This document shows, piece after piece, positions 1 to 5,593 of a DNA stretch of 5,593 nt. Each line of letters begins with the position of its first letter. Position 1 is the first letter of the stretch. The stretch is taken from assembly GCA_002316345.1 (NCBI GenBank), contig DCDI01000246.1:24727-30319 (forward strand), given 5' to 3'. The notes below the pieces were generated by a model. It was not told the origin of the DNA, ran no database searches, and was given only the letters and a program-made list of their open reading frames with translations. Source of the stretch: Phyllobacteriaceae bacterium UBA1059. Its GTDB lineage: Bacteria; Pseudomonadota; Alphaproteobacteria; Rhizobiales; Rhizobiaceae. Both the position numbers and the translations under genes were made by a program.

Positions 1-640
1 GACTCTGAAGCTTGCGGTTTCCGCAGACGGCATGATCGGGCTGACCGATGAGGGCAGGGTAGCGGTCACGGGTGAGACCGTGCGGCGGCAGGTCCATCTC
101 ATGCGAGCCGAATCCGACGCAATCCTGATCGGCATCAAGACGGCACTGGCCGATGATCCCGAACTGACCTGCCGTCTTCCCGGCCTGGAAGCGCGCTCGC
201 CCGTCCGCATCGTGCTCGATCGCAACGCACGCTTGCCGGCAAGCGCCAAGCTGGCCGTGACCGCGCGCATGGTGCCGACGATGGTAGCCGCTCTCCCGAA
301 TGCCATCCAGTCCAGCCAGCGTTCGGAACTCGAGTCGCGCGGCGTCACCTTCCTGGCGACGGAAGCGCATGAAGGCCGCGTGGCACTGCCTGAACTGCTC
401 GAAGACCTGAGCGCCCGTGGCATCGGCACGCTGATGGTGGAGGGCGGCGCGGATGCAGCCGGACAGTTTCTGGCCGAAGACCTCGTTGATCGTTTGGTGC
501 TGTTCAGCAGCACTAGAGAAATCGGCTACGCGGGCGTGCGCGCGCCGATCACGCCGGCAACCGTGCCGCCGAGCTTCCGCCTCCTGCGCGAAAGCCGCTT
601 CGGCGCGGATATCGGCCAAGAATGGGTGAGGGTTCCCTGA
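1..640 (+). CDS. ribD: Bifunctional riboflavin biosynthesis protein RibD, C-terminal reductase part (5' end outside window)
   Basis: The open frame enters from the left edge (first full codon at base 2) and ends at TGA 638-640, giving 212 residues. RibD deaminates the pyrimidine made from GTP and then reduces its ribosyl side chain with NADPH, in the cytoplasm. What is visible is the reductase (RibD_C) domain. It opens with a KLAVSADGMIG strand, followed by GIKTALADDPELTCR (the family pattern GxxTvxxDdPxLtxR, substrate and NADPH binding) and later by VEGGADAAGQFL, the conserved glycine-rich VEGG segment of the cofactor site. The zinc-binding deaminase domain should lie upstream and is not in the window. 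The stop codon overlaps the ribE start by one base (TGATG), so the two are probably coupled. Nothing visible is damaged. A stand-alone reductase cannot be excluded, because the N-terminal half is not seen, but the ribE neighbour favours RibD. Confidence 0.93.
   Translation, partial: TLKLAVSADGMIGLTDEGRVAVTGETVRRQVHLMRAESDAILIGIKTALADDPELTCRLPGLEARSPVRIVLDRNARLPASAKLAVTARMVPTMVAALPNAIQSSQRSELESRGVTFLATEAHEGRVALPELLEDLSARGIGTLMVEGGADAAGQFLAEDLVDRLVLFSSTREIGYAGVRAPITPATVPPSFRLLRESRFGADIGQEWVRVP
628..632 (+). promoter_or_regulatory. Ribosome binding site that fixes the ribE start at 640
   Basis: GAGGG lies seven bases before the ATG at 640, a normal spacing. An in-frame ATG at 622 would put this site inside the coding region. 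The ATG at 640 also gives the MFTGIV N-terminus typical of riboflavin synthase. Confidence 0.6.
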
Positions 641-1257
641 TGTTTACCGGCATTGTCACCGACATCGGTCGCATCGGCCGCATCACGCCGCGCGACGGCG
701 GCAAGCGCCTGCGCATTGAAACAGCCTATGATCCCGCAACGATCGAGATCGGCGCTTCCATCAGCTGCTCCGGCGTGTGCCTCACCGTCGTGGAACTGCC
801 GGACGCGTCCTCCAACATGCGCTGGTTCGATGTCGAAGCCTGGGAAGAAGCCCTGCGTCTGACTTCTGCCGGAGAGTGGAGCGAAGGAACGGCGCTCAAC
901 CTGGAGCGCGCGCTCAAGATGGGTGACGAACTCGGCGGTCACATCGTGTCCGGCCATGTCGACGGGATGGCCACGATCGTGGAGCGCACGGATGAGGGCG
1001 AAGCCGTCCGCTTCACGCTGGAAGCACCGGTTCAACTGGCAAAGTTCATCGCGCCGAAGGGCTCGATTGCCTTGGATGGCACCTCGCTGACCGTCAACAA
1101 GGTCGAGGGCCAGCGCTTCGACGTGCTCCTCATTCACCACTCCCTGACCGTCACCACCTGGGGCGACCGTCAGGTCGGCGACCGCGTCAACCTCGAAGTC
1201 GACCCCATGGCCCGCTATGCCGCGCGACTGGTGGAAGCGCGCGAGCAGGGGCTGTGA
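640..1257 (+). CDS. ribE: Riboflavin synthase alpha chain
   Basis: The protein has 205 residues, the usual length. It converts two molecules of 6,7-dimethyl-8-ribityllumazine into riboflavin and the pyrimidine diamine, the last step of the pathway, as a cytoplasmic trimer. The two lumazine-binding barrels of the family are visible. The first starts with MFTGIV (1-6) and contains SGVCLTV (44-50), whose Cys47 matches the conserved Cys near the active site. The second starts around LGGHIVSGHVDG (98-109) and contains DGTSLTVN (146-153) and HHSLTVTT (166-173). The C-terminal DPMARYAARLV helix matches the trimer-forming tail. The start at 640 is preferred over the ATG at 622 because of the canonical N-terminus and a GAGGG site. 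It overlaps ribD by one base, and its stop overlaps the next small gene by four bases (GTGA). In some species the same gene is called ribC. Confidence 0.96.
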   Translation: MFTGIVTDIGRIGRITPRDGGKRLRIETAYDPATIEIGASISCSGVCLTVVELPDASSNMRWFDVEAWEEALRLTSAGEWSEGTALNLERALKMGDELGGHIVSGHVDGMATIVERTDEGEAVRFTLEAPVQLAKFIAPKGSIALDGTSLTVNKVEGQRFDVLLIHHSLTVTTWGDRQVGDRVNLEVDPMARYAARLVEAREQGL

Positions 1258-1490
1258 GTCAGCTTGTTCAGAATGAACGAACCAAGCTTTTCGCAAACGC
1301 GCTCGATTGTGCATCGACCGCCTGCTTTACAGTCGGTATTTTGACGCCGACCGCAGCTTACTTCTATAACTTGGGTGGTTTTCGCGAGGCCGCGATGCTG
1401 CTCATATTTGGTATCGGTCTCGTGACTTGGTTATCGGCCGTCGTGGCACTACTTTACTTTGCACGGCGTGTTCTGAGGAGCTTGCGATGA
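1254..1490 (+). CDS. Small two-helix membrane protein, unrecognised (78 residues)
   Basis: I do not recognise this gene. The GTG start overlaps the ribE stop (GTGA, 1254-1257), so translation probably depends on ribosomes finishing ribE. The nearest purine-rich stretch (AGGGG, 1247-1251) is only two bases away, too close for a good independent site. The protein has a polar N-terminus with NERTK and two likely transmembrane helices, about residues 17-40 (Cys19, Cys24, then an aromatic AYFYN end) and 44-70. It ends in a basic tail, RRVLRSLR, which by the positive-inside rule should be cytoplasmic. No enzyme motif is visible. Base composition is about 50-57% GC per line, against about 68-70% in sampled ribE lines, which hints at a separate origin. 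It overlaps the following 33-residue gene by four bases, so the two form a pair. A role tied to flavin synthesis, a holin-like or toxin-like role, or a neutral passenger all remain possible. Confidence 0.6.
   Translation: MSQLVQNERTKLFANALDCASTACFTVGILTPTAAYFYNLGGFREAAMLLIFGIGLVTWLSAVVALLYFARRVLRSLR
1475..1480 (+). promoter_or_regulatory. Strong ribosome binding site for the 33-residue gene
   Basis: GAGGAG lies six bases before the ATG at 1487, inside the end of the preceding small gene. It is a near-ideal Shine-Dalgarno match and the main evidence, together with the ATGA overlap, that the very short reading frame downstream is translated. Confidence 0.55.
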
Positions 1491-1588
1491 ACGAGTATTG
1501 GATCTTGGCGTATGTCGTTACTCCGGCCATTGTGGTGGTGATGGGGTATGTCGCCGTGATCCTGCACGAGCGCTCCGTGAAGCGCTGA
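1487..1588 (+). CDS. 33-residue single-helix membrane miniprotein, unrecognised
   Basis: This frame runs from ATG 1487 to TGA 1586-1588 and is easily missed because of its size. It has a strong GAGGAG site at ideal spacing, and its start overlaps the stop of the 78-residue gene (ATGA, 1487-1490), the classic layout of a coupled pair. The peptide has a short polar and aromatic N-terminus (MNEYW), one hydrophobic helix of about 20 residues (roughly 6-26, with a central TPAIVVVMGYV), and a charged end, HERSVKR, probably cytoplasmic. No family is recognised. Like its partner it lies in the GC-poorer stretch. Possible roles are a small subunit or regulator of the 78-residue protein, or a component of a small toxin or holin-like system; nothing in the sequence decides between these. 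Confidence 0.5.
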   Translation: MNEYWILAYVVTPAIVVVMGYVAVILHERSVKR

Positions 1589-1671
1589 CACATCGTCGCC
1601 TTCGCTAGACCATTCCTTTCTTGCGCTCTTCGCGCGTTCGGCCTAAGTCAGCGCCTCTTCCGGAGACTGAC
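1589..1671 (+). promoter_or_regulatory. Gap before ribH with possible weak promoter and an 8-bp inverted repeat
   Basis: This is the only sizeable gap between ribD and the MFS gene. GCGCTGAC (1582-1589, over the stop of the miniprotein gene) is perfectly complementary to GTCAGCGC (1647-1654), and a small GCGC hairpin (1623-1626 with 1632-1635) sits inside it. A weak promoter-like pair, TTGCGC (1621-1626) and CTAAGT (1643-1648) with 16 bases between, could give ribH and nusB their own transcript, but the -35 matches only three of six consensus bases. GGAG at 1662-1665 is the ribH ribosome binding site, six bases before its ATG. No T-run follows the repeats, so it does not look like a terminator. 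Confidence 0.2.
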
Positions 1672-2127
1672 ATGGCCGACAGCAACAAGCCCCATCTGCT
1701 GATTGTAGAAGCGCGCTTCTACGACGATCTCGCCGACGCATTGCTTGATGGCGCGAAGGCTGCCCTCGAGACTGCCGGTGCCACCTATGATGTCGTGACC
1801 GTGCCGGGTGCGCTGGAAATTCCGGCCGCAATCACCTTTTCGCTTGATGCCGCCGAGCACGGCGGAACCGATTACGACGGCTATGTCGCGCTTGGTACCG
1901 TCATTCGCGGCGAGACCTACCATTTTGACATCGTGGCAAACGAGTCTTGCCGCGCCTTGATGGAGCTTTCCGTCGACGAGTCGCTGGCGATCGGCAACGG
2001 CATCCTGACCACCGAAAACGACGAGCAGGCCTGGACGCGGGCCAAGCGCAGCGAACTCGACAAGGGCGGTTCCGCTGCCCGCGCTGCACTGACGATGATC
2101 GCCTTGCGCACAAAGCTGGGGGCTTGA
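1672..2127 (+). CDS. ribH: 6,7-dimethyl-8-ribityllumazine synthase
   Basis: The protein has 151 residues, the usual length for the family. It joins the pyrimidine diamine with dihydroxybutanone phosphate to form lumazine, the substrate of RibE, and assembles as pentamers or 60-subunit shells. The landmarks run in order: an N-terminal strand LLIVEARFYDDL (9-20) with the Phe-Tyr that stacks on the substrate; VPGALEIP (44-51); ALGTVIRGETYHFDIVANE (73-91), with RGETYHF carrying the conserved catalytic His84; NGILTTEN (109-116); and the KGGSAARAAL helix (131-140), part of the phosphate-site end. ATG 1672 is chosen because GGAG stands six bases before it and MADSNKPHLLI begins just ahead of the first strand. 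The TTG at 1621 would add 17 residues with no family support. Only three bases separate the stop from nusB. Some Hyphomicrobiales carry a second copy elsewhere (RibH1 and RibH2 in Brucella); its place in the rib operon suggests the RibH1 type. Confidence 0.96.
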   Translation: MADSNKPHLLIVEARFYDDLADALLDGAKAALETAGATYDVVTVPGALEIPAAITFSLDAAEHGGTDYDGYVALGTVIRGETYHFDIVANESCRALMELSVDESLAIGNGILTTENDEQAWTRAKRSELDKGGSAARAALTMIALRTKLGA

Positions 2128-2130
2128 GGA

Positions 2131-2643
2131 TTGTCTGACAATCCAACCAACGAGGCCGCCCCGATCCGCCAGGTGAACAAGCGCGGCGCAGCTCGGCTCG
2201 CTGCCGTGCAGGCGCTGTACCAGATGGATGTCGCCGGAACCGGCGTGCTGGAAATTGCCGCGGAATATGAGGCGTTCCGGCTCGGCAAGGAAGTCGATGG
2301 GGCGACCTATCGCGATGCCGACGCCCAGTGGTTTCGCGCCATCCTGTCGGGCGTCGTGGAAGACCAGAAGACGATCGATCCGGTTATTCGCCAGGCGCTG
2401 ACCGAGGATTGGCCGTTGTCGCGCCTTGATTCGACCCTGCGTGCCATTCTCCGCGCCGGTGTTTACGAGCTGATGCGCCGCCAGGACGTGCCGGTAGCGG
2501 TGATCGTGTCCGAATATGTCGACATCGCCAAGGCCTTCTACCTCGAAGACGAGCCGAAGCTGGTGAACGCGGTGCTCGACCGCGTGGCGCGCCGCATTCG
2601 GGGCGAGGGCCGTGGACGCGATCCCGGCAAGGACGTGGGATGA
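2131..2643 (+). CDS. nusB: Transcription antitermination factor NusB
   Basis: NusB binds boxA RNA together with ribosomal protein S10 (NusE) and keeps RNA polymerase going through rRNA operons. The protein is an all-helical domain of 170 residues. Conserved parts are KRGAARLAAVQALYQMD (17-33), the RNA-binding first helix; RLDSTLRAILRAGVYEL (98-114); and DVPVAVIVSEYVDIAKAF (119-136), followed by LVNAVLDRVAR, the family's C-terminal signature. There is no ATG near the beginning. TTG 2131 is the likely start: GGGGG (2118-2122) lies eight bases upstream, and it comes three bases after ribH ends. An in-frame GTG at 2173, just before KRGAARL, would give a shorter protein but lacks a clear ribosome site. 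The C-terminal tail is rich in Arg and Gly. Its stop overlaps the following transporter start by four bases (ATGA). The identity is secure; the exact start is less so. Confidence 0.93.
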   Translation: MSDNPTNEAAPIRQVNKRGAARLAAVQALYQMDVAGTGVLEIAAEYEAFRLGKEVDGATYRDADAQWFRAILSGVVEDQKTIDPVIRQALTEDWPLSRLDSTLRAILRAGVYELMRRQDVPVAVIVSEYVDIAKAFYLEDEPKLVNAVLDRVARRIRGEGRGRDPGKDVG

Positions 2644-3841
2644 CAAGCCCGGCAGAAGCGCGCAGGACGGCACTGATCCTCGCGTTTGCCCAGGCTATCG
2701 TCGGGGCCGCGGGACCGATCTGCATCTCGATCGGAGCCCTTGCCGGCTCCTATCTGCTCGACCAGGACAAGGCGCTCGCCACCGCTCCGGTGACCGGTTA
2801 CACGCTCGGTGTCGCCTTGGGCGCATTGCCAGCTGCCGCTGCAATCCGCATGCTCGGCCAACGCGGCGGCTTTCTCGCCGGTGTCGTCACGACAGCGGCC
2901 GGCGGAGCAATCGCCACTTCCGCTTTGTATGCTGGCAACTTCTGGGTGCTCGTGGTCGGCCTCTTGGTGGTCGGCCTTGGTGGCGCCTTCGTGCAGCAAT
3001 TCCGGTTTGCGGCTGCCGACAATGCGCCGCCGGAGTTCAAGGCCCGAGCCATTTCCTTTGTCATGACCGGAGGCGTGCTCACCGCCATTCTCGGACCGCA
3101 GATCGTGATCTTCACGCGCGAGCTACTGGCGCCCGTCATGTTCGCCGGTTCTTTTGCCTCGATCATTGGTATTGCGCGGTTGGCGGTGTTCTCCTTTCAT
3201 TTCTGCCGCGTCGCGCTCTTGCTGCCAAGTCGACCGGAAACGCCGACATTGAGCCGGCGCGACCCTTGCGCGAGATCATCAGCCAGCCGCGCTTCGTAGC
3301 GGCCTTGACCTGTGGCGTCGGCAGTTATGCGCTGATGAGCTTCGTGATGACCGGCGCGCCACTCGCCATGGTCGGCTGCGGCTTCACGCAGGATCAGGCG
3401 ACGCTCGGCATTTCCTGGCATGTGATGGCGATGTTCGGGCCGAGCTTCTTCACCGGGCGGCTGATCAACCGCTTCGGCGCACCGGTCATCGTCACCGTCG
3501 GCCTCATTCTGCTCGTTGTCTGCGCGTTGATTGCTCTGTCCGGTATCGAACTCTGGCAGTTCTGGACGTCGCTCATCATCCTCGGCCTTGGCTGGAACTT
3601 CGGCTTCATCGGTTCCACGGCCATGACGGCGCAGACCTACCGCCCGTCCGAACGCTCGCGCGTTCTTGGCTTTCACGATTCGGTTCTGTTCGGCAGCGTG
3701 GCCTTTGCCTCCCTGATGTCCGGCCAGGTCTACAATGCCTATGGCTGGGACATGCTGAACTGGATCGTGTTCCCCGTTGTCGCGGTCTGCTTCGTCGTCC
3801 TTGTTCCCTTGGTCAAGCAGCGCCGCCAGCTTCTCGCCTGA
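2640..3841 (+). pseudogene. MFS transporter split by a -1 frameshift
   Basis: ATG 2640 overlaps the nusB stop (ATGA), with AAGGA six bases upstream. The first frame codes for about 180 residues of a typical MFS N-terminal half, with six hydrophobic helices and a motif-A-like loop, IRMLGQRGGF, between helices 2 and 3. After ...SIIGIA (codons to 3176) this frame turns into non-membrane sequence and stops at TAG 3297-3299, giving only 219 residues. The second half continues in another frame from about 3179-3194 (GGVLLSFLPRR...) to TGA 3839-3841. It carries six more helices and the matching loop GRLINRFG between helices 8 and 9. Restoring one base near 3170-3195 gives a single 400-residue, 12-helix protein, the normal MFS length. 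The break is at the end of helix 6. It is either a real inactivating deletion or a sequencing error; no slippery heptamer is visible in frame. The substrate is unknown. Position after rib genes makes a flavin-related cargo conceivable but unproven. Confidence 0.85.
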
Positions 3842-4009
3842 TCAGGCACGAGCCCCGTTTGCGACCGCGACGAGTCGTCTTCCGCTTGACGATCTCCGCT
3901 TCCAGGGCCTACCCCTAAGGAAGGGGCCGGGATCGGAGTGTCCTGTCCAGGGTCTCGCTTTGCGTCCGGGGAGGGGTTCGCCGGACGAAACCGGAGGAAA
4001 TCCCAGGCA
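3842..4009 (+). promoter_or_regulatory. Intergenic leader of hppA with candidate promoter
   Basis: This 168-base gap separates the MFS gene from hppA. The candidate promoter is CTTGAC (3885-3890) as -35 and CTACCC (3909-3914) as -10, with 18 bases between the end of CTTGAC and the -10. The -35 matches the rhizobial consensus (CTTGAC, about 17 bases, CTATAT) exactly; the -10 is only a half match. Transcription would start near 3920 and leave a leader of about 90 bases. A small CCCC/GGGG hairpin (3912-3915 with 3923-3926) and an odd palindrome GACGAGTCGTC (3869-3879) lie in the same stretch. GGAGGA (3993-3998) is the ribosome site for hppA, eleven bases before the ATG, slightly long spacing. 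No intrinsic terminator for the upstream operon is seen. Confidence 0.35.
3963..3987 (+). repeat. 7-bp perfect inverted repeat in the hppA leader
   Basis: CGTCCGG (3963-3969) and CCGGACG (3981-3987) are exact reverse complements around an 11-base loop that contains a purine-rich GGAGGGG. In RNA this is a GC-rich hairpin ending six bases before the hppA ribosome site. With no T-run after it, it is not an intrinsic terminator. It could affect translation or mRNA stability, or be a DNA operator. Confidence 0.5.
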
Positions 4010-5593
4010 ATGACCATGCTTACCGTCGTCATTCTCTGCGGTCTGCTTTCTCTTGCATATGCGATATGGGCGACCCGGTCGGTTCTCGCAGCCGACCAGG
4101 GTAGCGCGCGCATGCAAGAGATTTCGGCCGCAATCCGCGAAGGCGCGCAGGCCTATCTCGCGCGTCAATACACCACGATCGCCATTGTCGGCGTCGTGGT
4201 CTTCCTCGTCGTCTGGTGGCTGTTGTCCGCCACCGCCGCCATCGGCTTCCTGATTGGCGCGGTTTTGTCGGGTGTCGCCGGCTTTATCGGCATGCACGTG
4301 TCCGTGCGCGCCAATGTCCGTACGGCACAGGCCGCATCAAACAGCCTGGCGGCAGGCCTGAACATCGCCTTCAAGTCAGGCGCGATTACCGGCCTTCTGG
4401 TGGCAGGTCTCGCGCTGCTCGGTGTCGCGGTTTATTTCTGGGTTCTGATCGGGCCGATGGGTTACGCCATCACCAACAACCAGCTTCCGCGTGAAGTCAT
4501 CGATGCGCTGGTGGCATTGGGCTTTGGCGCATCGCTGATCTCGATCTTCGCGCGTCTGGGCGGCGGCATCTTCACCAAGGGCGCGGACGTCGGCGGCGAT
4601 CTCGTCGGCAAGGTCGAAGCGGGGATCCCGGAAGACGATCCCCGCAACCCCGCAACCATCGCGGATAATGTCGGCGACAACGTCGGTGATTGCGCGGGCA
4701 TGGCGGCCGACCTGTTCGAGACCTATGCGGTGACCGTCGTCGCGACCATGGTTCTCGGCGCGATCTTCTTTGCCGGCACCGACGTTCTGTCGAGCGTGCT
4801 GCTTTACCCGCTCGGCATCTGCGGCACCTGCATCATCACCTCGATCATCGGCACCTTTTTTGTGAAGCTCTCGTCGAATGGCTCGATCATGGGCGCGCTC
4901 TACAAGGGCCTGATCGTCACCGGTCTGCTGTCGATCGTCGGTCTGGCGCTCGCGACGCAGCTGACGGTCGGCTGGGGTGACATCGGCTCGGCCAACGGCA
5001 TGATTGTCACCGGGCTCAGCCTTTTTACCTGCGGGTTGTTGGGCCTCATCGTGACCGGGTTGATCGTGGTCATCACCGAATACTACACCGGAACCAACAA
5101 ACGTCCGGTGAACTCCATTGCCCAGGCATCGGTGACCGGTCACGGCACCAACGTGATCCAGGGTCTGGCGGTCTCACTCGAATCAACCGCGCTTCCGGCG
5201 ATCGTGATTGTGGGCGGCATCATCTCGACCTACCAGCTTGCCGGCCTGTTCGGCACGGCGATCGCGGTCACGACGATGCTGGGCCTCGCCGGCATGATCG
5301 TTGCGCTGGATGCGTTCGGCCCTGTCACCGACAATGCCGGCGGCATTGCCGAAATGTCGGGCCTGCCCAAGGAAGTCCGGCAATCCACCGATGCGCTCGA
5401 TGCGGTCGGCAACACAACGAAGGCCGTCACCAAAGGCTACGCGATCGGCTCGGCCGGTTTGGGCGCGCTGGTGCTGTTTGCCGCTTACAGCTACGACCTG
5501 CAATATTTCGCATCGAACCCGACGCTTTTCCCCTACTTCTCGGATATAGGCACCGTCTCCTTCGACCTTTCAAACCCGTATGTGGTGGCAGGG
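4010..5593 (+). CDS. hppA: K+-insensitive proton-pumping membrane pyrophosphatase HppA (3' end outside window)
   Basis: 528 codons are visible of a family protein of roughly 700 residues; the frame is still open at the right edge. The enzyme sits in the inner membrane and couples hydrolysis of pyrophosphate to proton export. The first helix follows MTMLTVVILCGLLSLAYAIW; many more hydrophobic segments follow. The PPi and magnesium site is seen as FTKGADVGGDLVGKVE (188-203), then EDDPRNPATIADNVGDNVGD (208-227) and CAGMAADLFE. The usual DVGAD reads DVGGD here, a mild change. Further on, DAFGPVTDNAGGIAEMS (434-450) is intact. GNTTKAVTKG (467-476) has Lys471 where K+-dependent enzymes have Ala (GNTTAA), which marks the K+-independent, H+-pumping class. 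The last motif block (the C-terminal DNAGGAWDNAKK region of the family) is beyond the window. ATG 4010 follows GGAGGA by eleven bases; ATG 4016 is an alternative start. The gene likely has its own promoter. Confidence 0.96.
   Translation, partial: MTMLTVVILCGLLSLAYAIWATRSVLAADQGSARMQEISAAIREGAQAYLARQYTTIAIVGVVVFLVVWWLLSATAAIGFLIGAVLSGVAGFIGMHVSVRANVRTAQAASNSLAAGLNIAFKSGAITGLLVAGLALLGVAVYFWVLIGPMGYAITNNQLPREVIDALVALGFGASLISIFARLGGGIFTKGADVGGDLVGKVEAGIPEDDPRNPATIADNVGDNVGDCAGMAADLFETYAVTVVATMVLGAIFFAGTDVLSSVLLYPLGICGTCIITSIIGTFFVKLSSNGSIMGALYKGLIVTGLLSIVGLALATQLTVGWGDIGSANGMIVTGLSLFTCGLLGLIVTGLIVVITEYYTGTNKRPVNSIAQASVTGHGTNVIQGLAVSLESTALPAIVIVGGIISTYQLAGLFGTAIAVTTMLGLAGMIVALDAFGPVTDNAGGIAEMSGLPKEVRQSTDALDAVGNTTKAVTKGYAIGSAGLGALVLFAAYSYDLQYFASNPTLFPYFSDIGTVSFDLSNPYVVAG

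Noticed and set aside
1..60. FMN riboswitch controlling the rib genes
   Set aside because: The window opens inside ribD coding sequence, so any leader would be outside. No such structure was recognised in the gaps at 1589-1671 or 3842-4009.
526..1314. Long open frame of 262 codons on the minus strand across ribE
   Set aside because: It lies opposite a conserved gene of the same codon phase structure, in GC-rich DNA where antisense frames stay open by chance. It shows no recognisable motif.
1250..1600. Insertion sequence or transposon carrying the small genes
   Set aside because: No transposase, terminal inverted repeats or target-site duplication could be found around the pair.
1648..2673. 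Minus-strand open frame of 341 codons opposite ribH and nusB
   Set aside because: It spans two clearly identified plus-strand genes and the gap between them; the translation has no family features. Codon bias of the real genes explains the lack of stops.
3160..3205. Programmed -1 ribosomal frameshifting in the MFS gene
   Set aside because: No X XXY YYZ slippery heptamer exists in the first frame across the junction (codons read gtg ttc tcc ttt cat), and no strong following structure was seen. A plain one-base deletion or sequencing error is simpler.
3905..3935. Intrinsic terminator for the upstream operon
   Set aside because: The CCCC/GGGG hairpin has only a four-pair core and is followed by CCGGGATCGG rather than a run of T.
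4376..5143. Minus-strand open frame of 255 codons opposite hppA
   Set aside because: The translation is rich in charged residues such as Asp, Arg and His, the usual antisense of membrane-protein codons. No ribosome site or motif was seen.

Overview
The window is a GC-rich chromosomal segment read entirely on the + strand. The genes point to an alphaproteobacterium, most likely of the order Hyphomicrobiales (rhizobia, Brucella and relatives). The gene order ribD-ribE-ribH-nusB, then an MFS permease, then hppA is, from general knowledge, the arrangement of that group, and the protein motifs fit. The genus cannot be named from the sequence alone.

Layout. 1-640 is the 3' part of ribD, mostly its reductase domain. 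640-1257 is ribE (riboflavin synthase). 1254-1588 holds two small, overlapping, unrecognised genes for membrane proteins of 78 and 33 residues, in a stretch clearly poorer in GC than its surroundings. After an 83-base gap come ribH (1672-2127, lumazine synthase) and nusB (2131-2643, antitermination factor). An MFS transporter gene follows (2640-3841), broken by a -1 frameshift near 3170-3195. A 168-base gap (3842-4009) carries a possible promoter and a 7-bp inverted repeat. hppA, a membrane pyrophosphatase of the K+-independent proton-pumping type, starts at 4010 and runs off the right edge.

How they work together. RibD, RibH and RibE cover successive steps from the GTP-derived pyrimidine to riboflavin. 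NusB is a transcription factor for rRNA and other antiterminated operons and is a common passenger in rib operons. Junctions from ribD to the MFS gene are tight: stop/start overlaps of 1 or 4 bases at four of them, and a 3-base gap between ribH and nusB. The only loose joint is the 83 bases before ribH. This suggests one operon with translational coupling, interrupted by the small-protein pair. hppA has its own leader and is probably a separate transcription unit.

Most of the window is ordinary core metabolism. The parts worth a second look are the two-gene membrane-protein cassette inside the riboflavin operon, the frameshifted transporter and the structured hppA leader. I see no RNA genes, insertion sequences, CRISPR array or clear intrinsic terminator.
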